64,000 nt of DNA from Aralia elata (GCA_034770075.1 CM068384.1:37979182-38043181), one strand, 5' to 3'; counted from the first letter of the stretch, positions 1-11,035 are shown. Notes: generated from the sequence alone by a model not told the origin. Translations and numbers: made by a program.

Positions 1-436
1 ATTGTTGTCCTTATATAGAGTTCTTCTAGGGACCTTACCGTTGGAAAATTACCGTTGTTCTATTCTGACTTGGACACTTGTCATTATTTAATTGTTTGAC
101 TCCAAATTGTTGTCTGCTTAGACAACCTCAGGTCGCTTTCTTCAGTATTGTGAACAGTGCAATTGAAGTCACGTGTCCTTTGACTCTACTAATATAGTTG
201 TTAGATAGATCATTTGTCGATTTGTCCCTCTCGTAAATTCATTTAAGGATAATTTCGAAGGGTCGAGTGATTAAGCTTTAGAGCTTGACATGATTTCGTT
301 AGATAGTTGCCGCTTCTTGGGTGGAAAAAGGAAGAGAGGTGATAACAAGAGAGTAGAAGAAGGGGTCACGTGAGTAGCATAGGTACAATAAAACAAGTCA
401 CACAATTTTCACATATTCACATTAGTTAAATAAATT

Positions 437-1509
437 GGTAAAATTAACATTTACTCTACTGAAATTGGCACACTTTTAAAAATGGTAATTATTCAATTAA
501 ACTAAGTAAAATTATGAAATTATACCAATTAGACGTCACATTTTTTCCTACGTGAAAGCTCAAAAAATAAAATAAAAAATCTTAACATGCAAAAAAATAA
601 TAATAATGAACCTTGAAAAAAGGAAACAATAACAATTTTCAATTCATTATCTTTTTATATATTTTTTTTTCTTTTCCCAATCTTATTTTTCTCTCTCTCG
701 TCTACTCATTCCGGATGGAGTGGTGGGTATGACCGCCATGACCACCACCACCACCAGTGTACCACCAAAACTAGTTCACCATCCTAGCAGATGGTTGAAA
801 ACCACATATCACCTAATTTAGAGAAAGAAACGTTCAAAAATTAATATGCCCAAACCAGATTTGACCGCAAAATCTCAGAACCCAATGAATGCGTCATCCA
901 TACATTCAAGATTTCTGAAGAACTTAAGGAATTCCTCTTAAAATCCCGAAACTCACATTTGATTTTGGTTTAGAAATAGAAGTAGGAAACTATTGGCGAT
1001 GGTTGTATGTGACGAAGATAGTCAGTGGTGATGGTGTCCATGGGACCATGGGGAGAGAAAGTGTGGGTGAAGAAATTCATGAAATTTATTTCTAAGTCAC
1101 TAACTCTATCTGTGGATCTGGTATGGAAATAGGAAAAAGAAAATGGTGGTTTACCGGTGGTGGAGGATAGCCGGTGACGGAGGAGAAGAGAAAATGAAAT
1201 TCCTTTCCCGGAGAAGGTATACAAAGAGAAAGGAAACAAAAGGGGGGGGGGGGGGGGAATATAAAATGATGTAATTCCATGTCATTCTTTTTTCTTTTTT
1301 TTTCATTTGGCCACTTCATTATCTCATCATTTTTCATTTTTTTTATAAAGTGCCGCATAGGTAATAAATAATGGTCATTTAATTTATTTGACAGAATATC
1401 TTAATTTTATATTTTTATTTAGTTTAATTGAATAATTACAATTTTTAAAAATACAATAGATTATTGCACAAAATACTCTAACTATAGTGAAATAAATGTT
1501 AATTTTACC
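437..1509. mobile_element. Non-autonomous Mutator-like element (MULE) with long terminal inverted repeats
   Basis: The left end begins GGTAAAATTAACATTTA and the right end is its reverse complement (TAAATGTTAATTTTACC). The inverted repeats stay recognisable for about 100 to 140 bp inward on each side, including a shared stretch around AATTATTCAATTAAACTAA. The flanks TAAATAAATT (427-436) and TAAATAAAAT (1510-1519) match at 9 of 10 positions, as expected for the 9-10 bp target duplication of Mutator-like elements. The interior is less AT-rich than its surroundings, with CACC/GGTGG-rich patches and a run of 16 G. No transposase reading frame is visible. Reading frames on the minus strand in the interior are low-complexity and probably not genes. 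Confidence 0.68.
1242..1257. repeat. Poly-G homopolymer of 16 bases
   Basis: An uninterrupted G run lies inside the MULE interior. It is unusual in such an AT-rich region and is a likely spot for length error in sequencing. Confidence 0.95.
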
Positions 1510-1712
1510 TAAATAAAATGATAGATAGAAAAATTCACATAAATCGATTTTTAACTTTTGTTAACGGAATTACTCAAACACAACAAAAAATCAGTTTAAG
1601 TATGTAACTATGTCAGAAAATAGTTCAAAGACTTAACTTCAAAATTGTGAAAATTCAAGAACTAAATAATTAATTTATCCTTACTTTTATTCTCTTTTGA
1701 TCTAAACGTAAG

Positions 1713-2029
1713 TAATTCTTTCATCCCCTTAGTTTATAATTTTAAACTCTTCAATGCAGAGTCCTTTGTATATTTTTTTTATTCCCTTAGTTTCAAGATA
1801 AAAATTCTTCATTAATTTTTTTAAATTTAATAATTAAATATATATAATTAAATTTTTAAAAAGGTAAACATTAAAATTAGTATTAAATTATATATAGTTT
1901 ATGATGTTTATAGACTTTTTACATATATATATATATATATAAAACAAATATAAGATATACTAATTTAAAAAATAATTAATTTAATCATAAAGTTAATAAA
2001 AGACTTTTATCAATGGGATGAACGGAGTA
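1713..2029. mobile_element. Stowaway-like MITE (degenerate)
   Basis: The right end reads GGGATGAACGGAGTA, the inverse of the CTCCGTTCATCCC type of end common in plant Stowaway/mariner MITEs. The left end (TAATTCTTTCATCCCCTT) is its degenerate partner. Both ends are bounded by TA, the usual target. The interior is AT-rich with a short TA run near 1924-1940. Only about two thirds of the terminal positions match, so the call is tentative. Confidence 0.42.
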
Positions 2030-2474
2030 TTAGAGAAAAAAAATTAAAATAATTACGATGTATCCCATTCGCAAAAGAGAGAAGATAAATAGAAACTTGA
2101 GAAAATTAGTGGTCCGTGCTCATTTGAAAGAGAGAGAAAGAGATAAATAGAAATTTTACAACGGAGACTCTCCATTTCATTTGAAATGGAGATGATCCTA
2201 ATCCGACTGGAGGTTCGTGCACAATAGAAGATTACTATAAATACTAACATTCACAAAAGAATTCTTATTTTAATTTGTTAAAGTTAATTTATTATTATAA
2301 TTTATATGAATTTATTTAATTTTAATCAATATAATTAATGATTTTCTAAGGTAAAAACGCTCTTGACCAATTAGAAACAAAAATAAATAGAAACATAGTT
2401 TTAATAAAAGAAACTCAATGACCATATTTTTCTCTAATTTGAATTTTACTAATGAATTTAAGTACATATTCGAA

Positions 2475-2657
2475 GAAATTTTGATATCCCCTAGCCTTAT
2501 CATTGCTGAAGAGGTGCTAAGTAAAGAGTTCAATCGCTTGTTCTCTCATAATCTTGTGGGTTATTACATGCATGAGAGATATCAGACTCCTATCACTCAT
2601 CTTTTATTTACAGATAATACACTGATATTATTGAATGTTTCAAAAAAAAAATCTTTG
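2475..2657 (+). pseudogene. LINE reverse transcriptase remnant
   Basis: About 60 residues resemble the palm region of plant non-LTR (LINE) reverse transcriptases. An SPSLIIAEEVLSKEFNRL segment is followed by THLLFTDNTLILLNVSKKSL-like sequence. The family's catalytic FADD motif appears here as FTDN, so both the Ala and the second Asp have changed. There is no continuation on either side and the flanks are AT-rich intergenic DNA. This is a dead fragment. The zf-RVT relic inside the downstream intron is another LINE piece, but nothing shows that they belong to one copy. Confidence 0.62.
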
Positions 2658-2660
2658 TAA

Positions 2661-4059
2661 GGACAAATATCTAACGTATCACTTTAGATAAAATATCCAG
2701 ATGCTCACACAAAAGGATATAGTTTAAATTAGTGAATAGTACTCTCATAAATAGGTTAAACGTTTAACAAGTCAAAAGTTAAATACACATATTTGTGAAC
2801 ATGCCAATCATTAATTTAAACTATATGTCCCTCTTCATAATCATCTAAATGACTTATCTAAATAGATTTAATAGATGCTATTTTTTCTATTATAAATTAC
2901 CTAAAACATATAGTTAATTATAAATTTTGTATTTTCAAAAGTTAAACAAATTAAAATCAATTTTAAATATTTATATTTCATAAATTAACAACTTAAAGTT
3001 AAAATAAAAAAAATTCGTACAAAAAAGTATATAATCAAGTGAGAATAAGAGATAATGTTTTTTGGGGGATGAATTTATGATATATTAGAAATATTTGGTT
3101 AGAATCATAAAATCATTATTTTATAATTATCTCTCATCCACTTTCTCCAATCCCCACATCTATTCATCATATTTTTTAACTAAAATTCTCTCACATTTTA
3201 TTTTTATTATTACTGTGCTATTGATTCAAAAGTTATTGTTAAGGGTGACGAACACGAATATCATACATAATACATAATAACAGAGTTAATATTAAATATA
3301 AATGGTTTTCATCTCACAAATGGATTAACACATTTAATATGAAAATAAATGAGTTAAACACATATTATAAACAAAATTGATGCATTTATCACGATTAGAT
3401 TCGTTTAATTAAAATAATATTAACAAAATTTTGATATAAATGTAATTTGATACTACAAGTCAGTTAAAACAAACAAATTTTGAATTGTTAAATAATTTAT
3501 TTAAGCATATCATTCTGTATTTTAGTTCAAAATATCATCCCCCGAAATGCCATAGAAATCATGTTGTCTAAATGCCATAGAAATCATGTTGTCTAATAAA
3601 AGTCGTGTAAATTAATAAATAAATAAGCAAAATGCGTGTATCATGTTATTCGTATAACGCAACTTGTGTATTAAACATCTAACACACGACTAATAAATGT
3701 GTTAATGTTAGTGTTTATAATAGAAACATCTAAATTATACAAATAGTGATAAAATTGATCCATCATAGTTTAAACAAATAGTGTTAAAATTGACCTTTTA
3801 GAATAATATCTGCTTCCTTGTTGTAATTATTATTATACAATAAGTTATATATGATAATAAATTCATGTTGATATTAAATAGCGACAACATGTGAATACAT
3901 AAAACAAGAGAGTATAAAGGAGAAATTTACATATTATTATTTTATTTTATCATTTACAGTTTAATATTATTGTAATCTACATTTGACATAAAATTAATCG
4001 ATATAAAATTATATTAATTTTATATTAATATTAAATAAAAAAACTAATACTAATCTTAA
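2661..4059. other. AT-rich intergenic DNA, no gene seen
   Basis: No convincing coding, RNA or transposon structure is visible apart from the small duplication at 3545-3594. The reading frame at 3095-3277 is of AT-rich composition with no recognisable motif. Confidence 0.6.
3545..3594. repeat. 25 bp perfect tandem duplication
   Basis: The unit AAATGCCATAGAAATCATGT plus TGTCT occurs twice head to tail with no mismatch. It looks like a recent slippage event. Confidence 0.9.
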
Positions 4060-4274
4060 TCTATCTATATTATAAGCACGCATGGCCGCGGATTTATGTC
4101 AAACTTCTAACCTTTTATTTTCTTCTATTGTATCTAAATTTTACTTATATTATTATTTTATTTTGTTAAAATTAAATTATTTAAAATTTTTTATTTAATA
4201 TTTTAAATTTTATAAAATTCTTATTTTATTCTTATATAATTTATACATAGAACACGTACAACATCGAGTGCTAG
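4060..4274 (+). mobile_element. Short non-autonomous Helitron-like element
   Basis: The element starts TCTATCTATATTATAAGCAC, a common 5' end of plant non-autonomous Helitrons, and ends CTAG after a CACGT...GAGTG stretch that could form a weak stem. It sits between a host A (4059) and T (4275), the known Helitron insertion preference, and has no inverted ends or target duplication. There is no RepHel coding. It lies about 55 bp upstream of the TATA box of the ankyrin-repeat gene. Confidence 0.55.
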
Positions 4275-4328
4275 TATTAATAGAAAACTGAAGAGAAAAT
4301 TTTACGGTGTTAAATAAAAAGGGGAAAA

Positions 4329-4336
4329 TATAAATA
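4329..4336 (+). promoter_or_regulatory. Candidate TATA box of the ankyrin-repeat gene
   Basis: TATAAATA is followed about 30 bp downstream by CT-rich sequence (around 4352-4362) that would suit a plant transcription start. The distance to the translation start (about 870 bp) implies a long 5' leader that is probably spliced. Confidence 0.45.
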
Positions 4337-4359
4337 CTCCATAGTAAACTGTCTCCTCC

Positions 4360-5210
4360 TCGAGCCATCACAAGACTTTTCTTTGCCACGCTGTGTCAGC
4401 ATCGGCGCCAGACAAAGACACTGCAGAGTTTTGCACAAGGGCAAACCTTGTAATATACTTAAAGATGAGGGGCAAACATAACAAGTACATCTCTATCTGA
4501 AACGACAACAGTAAAGGCAAAAGTGAAGAACCAGACAGACTTAACCTGAGAAGTTTAGAGAGAGAAAGAGAGATCTGAGAAGCTAGAGAGAGAGACCTGA
4601 AGAAAAAGAAGAAGATTTTGATGATCCACCAATAACCCACAAACCGGTAATTTCTAAATTAACACCTTATACGTATAATGTTATGCATTTTTTGGATTAT
4701 ATATGTATATACGTATATATATATACATGTATAGGTATATGTATATGTATATCTGTGTATATGTATATCTGTATGGGTGTGTATATAAAAAGAACTTATT
4801 TTAACCTATGGAAATTGGTTATGCTTAAATTTTGATGAGCTCAGTACTATTTTGAAGATGAGCTAGATAGATCTGTTGTAGAAAACTAATGTTAATTTTA
4901 TTGAATTTTTGTGTGGCTAGATTTGAACACTTGGGTGACCCTGCGAGCACTCTAGTTGAGTTGTGATCAATTTGTTGAAGTGGGTTGTCGAAATTTGAGC
5001 ATCTAAATAGGTTCTCTTTGCAATGTCGAGTAAGATTTGTGGTTATATATACATGAATTTTAGGTATTGATAGAAAGAATTAAGTGAGTACTCTTTCTGG
5101 GGTTTCTAGTGTGTGGAAACCCTAGAAATTGTTTAAAGGAATATGGGTTTTGTAAAGTTGTGTTAGTGGAAGAATTTTAGCTTAGTTAAGTAAAAGGAGC
5201 AGAAGAATTA
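4360..5210 (+). other. 5' leader region of the ankyrin-repeat gene, probably with a leader intron
   Basis: The part at 4360-4646 is less AT-rich and transcript-like. A possible splice donor CCG|GTAATT lies at 4646/4647, followed by T-rich and TA-rich intron-like sequence (a TA/TG microsatellite at 4690-4790). Possible acceptors are TGTGGCTAG (ending about 4920) and GGGTTTCTAG (ending about 5109). The exact splice pair cannot be fixed without transcript data. Confidence 0.4.
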
Positions 5211-6798
5211 ATGGAGGATTGGTCCAAATATGCCCATAGTCCCGCTCATTTGGCTGTTGCACGCCGTGACTATGCTGCCCTCAAAAAGATTATCTCAACC
5301 CTCCCTAGGCTTGCGAAGGCTGGGGAGGTTAATACGGAGGCTGAGTCTCTTGCTGCGGAGGTAGAGGCTGATTCTGTATCTACAGTAATTGATCGCCGTG
5401 ATGTTCCTGGCAGAGAGACCCCTTTACATTCTTGCAGTACGTCTTCGGGATCCGATCTCTGCTGAAATTTTAATGGCGGCTGGTGCAGATTGGAGTCTTC
5501 AGAATGAGAATGGGTGGAGTGCTCTCCAAGAGGCAGTCTGCAACAGAGAGGAAAATATTGCTATGATCATTGCTCGGCACTACCAGCCCCTTGCCTGGGC
5601 CAAATGGTGTCGTCGGCTGCCTCGTATTGTTGCATCAGCAGCTCGAATTCGTGATTTTTACATGGAGATAACATTTCACTTTGAAAGTTCGGTCATTCCA
5701 TTCATTGGTAGGATTGCCCCCTCAGATACCTACAGGATTTGGAAGCGTGGTTCCAATCTACGTGCTGATATGACCCTTGCTGGCTTTGATGGGTTCCGAA
5801 TCCAGAGGTCTGATCAAACATTTCTTTTCCTTGGAGACGGGTATTCCTCAGAAGATAATAATATATCACTACCCCCGGGATCTTTAATTGTGCTGTCTCA
5901 TAAGGAGAAGGAAATCACAAATGCTTTAGAGGGAGCTGGTGCACAACCATCAGAAGCCGAAGTTGCTCATGAAGTGGCCTTGATGTCTCAAACCAACATG
6001 TACAGGCCTGGAATTGATGTTACTCAGGCTGAGCTTGTTCCCCATCTGAACTGGAGGCGGCAGGAGAGAACTGAAATGGTAGGATCCTGGAAGGGCAAGG
6101 TCTATGATATGCTTCATGTAATGGTTAGTGTGAAATCGAGGCGGGTCCCTGGTGCTATGACTGATGAGGAACTTTTTTCAGTGAATGATGATGAAAGGAT
6201 AGCAAATGGAGGTGAACAGGATGAGTATGATGATGTATTAACAGCTGAAGAAAGAATGCAGTTAGATTCTGCACTTCGCATGGGGAATTCGGAAGGCCTC
6301 GGTGATGATGAGGAGGCTGAGGTTCAGGAATGCCATGAAAATGGTGATGGGAATTCATTTGAAAGTGCTGAATCAAATGTCTCCAAAGAGAAGAAAGGTT
6401 GGTTTGGTTGGAACAAGAAAGGTTCAAAAAGTGGTGGTGATGATCCCGAGGATTCTAAGATTTTAAAAAAGTTCTCCAAGTTAGCCCCTGATGGTAGCAA
6501 TCAGAAACTCAATGAGAGTCAAAGATCGTCATCTGAGTTTCACAGGGAGGATATTGTGGACCCTAAAAAGAGTAAGAGCAGCAAGAAGAAAAAGAAGAAA
6601 GGGGTTATTAGTGAGCCTAAACATGAGAGTGAGTATAAAAAAGGTTTAAGACCAGTTTTATGGTTAACACCAGATTTCCCTTTAAAAACAGAAGAGCTAT
6701 TACCTTTACTGGACATCTTGGCCAACAAAGTAAAAGCTGTTAGGAGACTGAGGGAGCTACTAACTACTAAACTACCTCATGGCACCTTTCCTGTCAAG
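5211..6798 (+). CDS. Ankyrin-repeat / GPCR-chaperone (ANKRD13-like) protein, coding exon 1 (frame broken)
   Basis: This exon holds the N-terminal ~529 residues of a plant ANKRD13-type protein. The start ATG opens MEDWSKYAHSPAHLAVARRD, the usual plant N-terminus. Ankyrin repeats occupy roughly residues 12-125 (TPLH..., AGADWSLQNENGWSALQEA). The conserved GPCR-chaperone domain starts near residue 129 (WAKWCRRLPRI) and includes DFYMEITFHFESSVIPFI and RIWKRGSNLRADMTLAGF. A low-complexity acidic region and a Lys-rich run (about 450-470) follow. In animals ANKRD13C is an ER-associated chaperone for receptor biogenesis; the plant role is not established. One extra T at 5429/5430 shifts the frame: the first 73 codons are in one frame and the next 456 in another. 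The exon ends AAG|GTACTT at 6798/6799. Whether the extra base is real or an assembly error cannot be told here. Confidence 0.88.
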
Positions 6799-6933
6799 GT
6801 ACTTTCTACTTGATTATTTTTGCAGTTCTGATTCTGGTATCAAAACCTTACTCTCCCCTCCCAAGCATGCCTCCCTCATGTACAATTGCATTCTTCATTT
6901 CGTTACTTGTTTGTGCTTACAGTAATTCATGCT

Positions 6934-6957
6934 ATCATAATCATAATCATCATCATC

Positions 6958-6994
<37 letters not shown>
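6934..6994. repeat. CAT/AAT trinucleotide microsatellite
   Basis: An irregular run of CATAAT and CATCAT changes into about 13 AAT units inside the intron. Confidence 0.9.
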
Positions 6995-6995
<1 letters not shown>

Positions 6996-7887
6996 CTGGT
7001 AATCTGCATATGGATGCAATTCAGCAAATACAAACACAATATATATTTTTCTCCTCTCTGATTTTGATTTTGATTTATTTCTTTAGTCTCTTGGTTGTCT
7101 TGGACATGAACTGTCATTGTGTTTTTATCCTTTTTTTTTCATTGCTGTAAACTGGTTTATTGGAAGCTTTCCTTTTCTGTGATTTATAAGTTTATGTGAT
7201 CTTGGGCCTTACCTTCTCATTTTGAACACTCCAGCACTAGTAGCCCAAAAGGTCAAAAAAATTAAGAGCTAATAGCCTCTAGAAAATTGAATATTCTACA
7301 CTTATATTCTATAAGTAGCGTATGCAGGGTTTTACCAATTTAATTTCTCTAAGTTGTATTAGTAGTTGCGTTACTATAAGGTGCCTACAACTGAAGGGAA
7401 GGAAGTGACTAGATTCTGCACCTTATATGAGGTTCTCATAGCAAGATCAAGTCATTCACTCAATAGATATTAACCCATTTTTTCTTAGAAAGACAACCAG
7501 GCCATTTTTTGTGTGTTATTCATCCCACTTAAGTGAGAATAAAACTTGATTTCTCAGGTGATTGGCTGTTTTTACTCTTCCTGTCAGGTTGGGCAAAAGC
7601 TAATGAGATCCAAATTGCTCTTGGGGAGAGGTCTCTTATTTCTCTTACTTTAACTAATCTGAAGTTTAAGCTGAATTTTTATTTTTGGAAAAGAAGGCCA
7701 GTCTTTCTTACCATATGCCTCACTTTGGTATTTTACATATTCCTGTTATTTTATATTTCTCAAGGAAGTTCAATGCTTTGACCCTCTTCTCTATTTAAAC
7801 ATGTAATATAAATAAATAAATGAAAAAATAAAGAGAAGAAATAGTGCTGGATCATCATTGTTTTTATCTTATTAAAACGAAAAGCAG

Positions 7888-8266
7888 TGTTCTAAAAATC
7901 GTTAGGCGGACTTAGGCGGCGGAGGGGGCTCCGGGCACCTAAGCCGCTTAGGCGGTGACTAGGCATTTTCCTAGATGGATTAGGCGTTTTCCTAGGGGAT
8001 CTCATTTATTTATTTTTCTATTGTATATACTTGTTATACTATACAAAACATATAATATACGTAATTTTTTAAAATTTTACATGAAACATTACCAAAAAAA
8101 CAATCTTTTTAGTCTTAACAAATTCATTTAAGTATTGTAGAGGTTCAAAGTAGAGATCTGATTTTGCCTAGGCGGGGGCCTAGGCGTTTAGCCAAATCAA
8201 GGCAGTAGAGGACTGCCTAGCGCCTAGGCGGGGATTAATCGGACCTAGGCGGGGATTTTTAGAACA
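7888..8266. mobile_element. MITE with 13 bp inverted ends and GCCTAGGC words
   Basis: The ends TGTTCTAAAAATC and GATTTTTAGAACA are perfect inverted repeats. The subterminal regions are unusually GC-rich and full of TAGGCGG / GCCTAGGC repeats (8166-8173, 8178-8185, 8222-8229, plus TTAGGCGG copies at the left end). The centre is AT-rich and non-coding. No clear target duplication was found, so the superfamily is left open. Confidence 0.65.
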
Positions 8267-8299
8267 TTGACAAAAAGAAAGGTGTCCTACTTTGTGTTA

Positions 8300-8794
8300 T
8301 TGACTTGTGCTGCTACTCTTGTCCAGTTTCCTTTAGCTTCCTGTATTTGGAATGGTAAGGCTCTTTCCAAAATCAAGGGTTTTATGTGGTCATTGGTTCT
8401 TATAGGCTTAACACAAATGACTTGTTTCTGATGCATAGACCTCACAAGGGTCTGTATCTGGACTTTATTGTTATGTGCATGCAGAGTAGTGATTATCATT
8501 CCCACATTTTTCTTCAGTGCCCTGTTGATGAAGTATTTGGTGTCACTTTCTGCAGTCTACACCTTTGAGGAGGCTTGGTTGTTCCATTCTTTAGTGATTG
8601 ATAATCTTTGTGTTGGGTTTAGGGGTTTTGCGAGGAGCAAGTATGCTAAGATTCCTTGGAAGTGTGCTTTATTTGCAGCTTATGGGGCATTTGACTTTAT
8701 TGAATGGAAGAATGTTTAGGGATCATCGTCTCCCCTTTGCTTTTTGTTGAGACTTGATAGAGATGGTTTCTTTTCCGGCATACTTATAATTATT
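8300..8794 (+). pseudogene. LINE ORF2 C-terminal (zf-RVT) relic, left half
   Basis: In shifted frames the sequence reads like the zinc-binding reverse-transcriptase domain at the C-terminus of plant LINE ORF2: LNTNDLFLMHRPHKGLYLDF, then HSHIFLQCPVDEVFG (the C..C..H..C knuckle type), then WKNV-like sequence. Several frameshifts and stops are present. It breaks off at the LTR retrotransposon inserted at 8795. Confidence 0.6.
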
Positions 8795-9220
8795 TGATGC
8801 AGGACAGATTTAGGATGAAGAATTAACGGAAAATAAACTAGGATTTAAACTTCACGTTTAAACCACTAGGATCTCTCTAGTGTATGAACTTCACGTATCA
8901 ATACTAAGATGGATAAAATACCTCTACGGTATAAATAAAATAATCAATTTCAATATCAATAGTATATAGTCTAAATGACTTGTGGGGATTACATCACTAT
9001 TTAAAGAGACAAAACCCTAATATTACTTGGGGAATAATAAAAGTATTAAACGACTAAAATACCTTTATTAATAATTCCTAATCACTAGTTAATGTCCTAA
9101 ATCCCACTAATAAATAAAATACATAAATCACATCAACTACTTTTATATTAAATATAATAAAAACTCCAAATAATAAATATAAAAGATCTCTTCTTTGTTC
9201 TTGACTTGGAGTCTCTATCA
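8795..9220 (-). repeat. 3' LTR (minus strand) of the intronic retrotransposon
   Basis: 426 bp, bounded by TGATG and CTATCA, and closely matching 10443-10884. Confidence 0.88.
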
Positions 9221-9379
9221 TTCTCCTCTTATTGGAGAAAACTCGACCTCGAGTTATAAAATATGATAGAATAAGCCATAAATTCCTCTGCAACGGAAGA
9301 ACATTTTGGAACACCTTTGACAACATCATCACGCGGTAAAGCTCAAAAGTTTTTGGAAAGAGAAGTGATGAGAGTCGCT

Positions 9380-10020
9380 TTTGTATTCAAAGGTATAAGC
9401 TTTCCGGAACAACAAAGTCAACTTGGATTGGATCAACTTCTCGAATCGTCTTTTCTTCGGTAACGAACAACTCAAAAGCAACTTTAGAGTTTTTCTCAAT
9501 TTGTTGCTCATACACAATCTCTGGTTCAATTTTTGAAACTTCAAGAATTTCTATGGACACGTCACAACTGTCTGTAGCCCCAAAATTTGGAACATCCTCT
9601 CTTTCTTTCTCTTGTTCTGCTTGAAGAGTGTCCACAAGTCAATAAGGCCTTCTTTTATAGAAGATATGTCATCTTTTAATAAAGAGATGTTATCTTGCAT
9701 AGAAGAACATATAGAAATCACTTCATGTGTAGCCTTTTGAAGTTCTCTTGCTTTAACTTGTTGACTTTTCATTGCTTCAGCTTTTCTTTGTTCATCTTAA
9801 TATCGATGTTGCAATTTTCCAAGGTAATCTTTTGCATCAAGCCATCAACCATATCCCATCTAAGCTCTTCCTGCTTATATTTCAAATATCTATGACCGCA
9901 TGTATTAATAAGGTAGTATATTCCATCACATTCATCGTCAAGAAACCAAATATACTCTTTTGCTTCGGCAAGTGGCTTGAGACATTGGGTGTCTGGGACA
10001 ATAGGTAAATAAATAAACAA
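9380..10020 (-). pseudogene. Unrecognised coiled-coil-like reading frame in the intronic retrotransposon
   Basis: Three overlapping minus-strand frames read as one protein broken by at least two frameshifts (near 9770-9790 and 9620-9640). The first part has Trp, Cys and charged residues (IWFLDDECDGIYYLINTCGH). A Lys/Glu/Gln-rich helical stretch likely to form a coiled coil follows, and then an acidic tail (KIEPEIVYEQQIEKN, DPIQVDFVVPESLYL). No gag zinc knuckle, RT or integrase motif is present. It could be a captured host gene piece or an unusual gag-like protein. I do not recognise the family. Confidence 0.45.
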
Positions 10021-10426
10021 ATGAATAAAATATATATATTTTTTGTTGATAACTCAAGGGCCTAACTAAAAAGAAAATAGAAAATAGGGCTTAAGTATGA
10101 ATTTAGAAAGTGTAGGGGCTGATTTAGAAAGGATGAAAGGGTATAAGTGAAAAGTGTATAAACTACGGGGCTAAAATTTAAAAGGTAAGAAAACTATGGG
10201 ATGTTAACTGCAATTTTGGAAAGATATTTATAAGATTAGGGTTACTTTCCTAGAGGCAGAGCAGCAGTAGCACAACACAGCAGCTAAAGCAAGTCTTTTT
10301 CCCCCCTCAGTGAACAACCGTGATGAACAGTAACTCCGACGATGAACAGTAATTTATTTTTTAAATTTTTTTTTGAATACCCAAGATCTCCCCAAAAAAA
10401 ATAAAAAATTGATGGAGAAACCTTAA

Positions 10427-10438
10427 GCTCTGATATCA
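10427..10438 (-). other. Primer binding site (initiator tRNA-Met type)
   Basis: The minus strand reads TGATATCAGAGC four bases inside the right LTR. This matches the plant PBS consensus TGGTATCAGAGC with one change. Confidence 0.8.
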
Positions 10439-10442
10439 AAAA

Positions 10443-10884
10443 TGATGTAGGACAGATTTAGGATGAAGAATTAACGAAAAATAAACTAGGATTTAAACTC
10501 CACGTTTAAACCACTAGGATCTCTCAAGTGTATCAACTTCACGTATCAACACCAAGATGGATAAAATACCTCTATGGTAGGATATCTCTACGGTATAAAT
10601 AAAATAATCAACTATAATATCAATAGTATATAATCTAAATGACTTGTGGGATTACATAACTATTTAAAGAGACAAAACCGTAATATTACTTGGCGAATAA
10701 TAAAAGTACTAAATGACTAAAATACCCTTATTAATAATTCCTAGTAACTAGTTAATGTCCTAAATCCCCACTAATAAATAAAATATATAAATCACATCAA
10801 CTACTTTTATATTAAACATAATAAAAACTCCAAATAATAAGTATAAAAGATCTCTTCTTTGTTCTTGACTTAGAGTCCCCATCA
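10443..10884 (-). repeat. 5' LTR (minus strand) of the intronic retrotransposon
   Basis: 442 bp, bounded by TGATG and CATCA. It carries a small local duplication (CTCTATGGTAGGATATCTCTACGG) that is absent from the left LTR. Confidence 0.88.
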
Positions 10885-10889
10885 TTATT

Positions 10890-11035
10890 TCTTTATAGCT
10901 TTGCTTCAGTCTTCTGCTGTGGGTGCTTTTCGTGCCCTAGTGGTCTTGGATATTCATAGAGATTGGAAGCTGCTCATTTCTAAGAGTTCTATTTTGATTT
11001 GGTTCCACTTGTTTCTGTATAGAGTGAACTTTCTA
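10890..11035 (+). pseudogene. LINE ORF2 relic, right half (after the LTR insertion)
   Basis: The segment FRALVVLDIHRDWKLLI resembles the extreme C-terminus of plant LINE ORF2 proteins and continues the relic interrupted at 8794. The two parts join at the TTATT duplication of the LTR retrotransposon. Confidence 0.5.

Larger units (their letters stand above)
8795..10884 (-). mobile_element. Non-autonomous LTR retrotransposon, 2.09 kb, in the intron
   Basis: Two LTRs (8795-9220 and 10443-10884) start TGATG and end CATCA, flanked by a perfect 5 bp target duplication TTATT (8790-8794 and 10885-10889). A primer site complementary to initiator tRNA-Met lies next to the right LTR and a purine tract (AATAAGAGGAGAA on the minus strand) next to the left LTR, so the element reads on the minus strand, opposite to the host gene. 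The interior of about 1.2 kb has no RT, integrase or protease, only a degenerate unassigned reading frame. The LTRs differ by several substitutions and a 16 bp insertion in the right copy, so it is not very recent. Confidence 0.88.

Noticed and set aside
970..1358. Two overlapping minus-strand frames of about 89 codons
   Set aside because: They are Phe/Ser/Pro-rich low-complexity sequence inside the MULE and across the poly-G run, with no motif.
6155..6427. 90-codon minus-strand frame opposite the ankyrin-repeat gene
   Set aside because: It is antisense to a conserved coding exon, His-rich because of the acidic Asp/Glu codons on the other strand, and has no motif.
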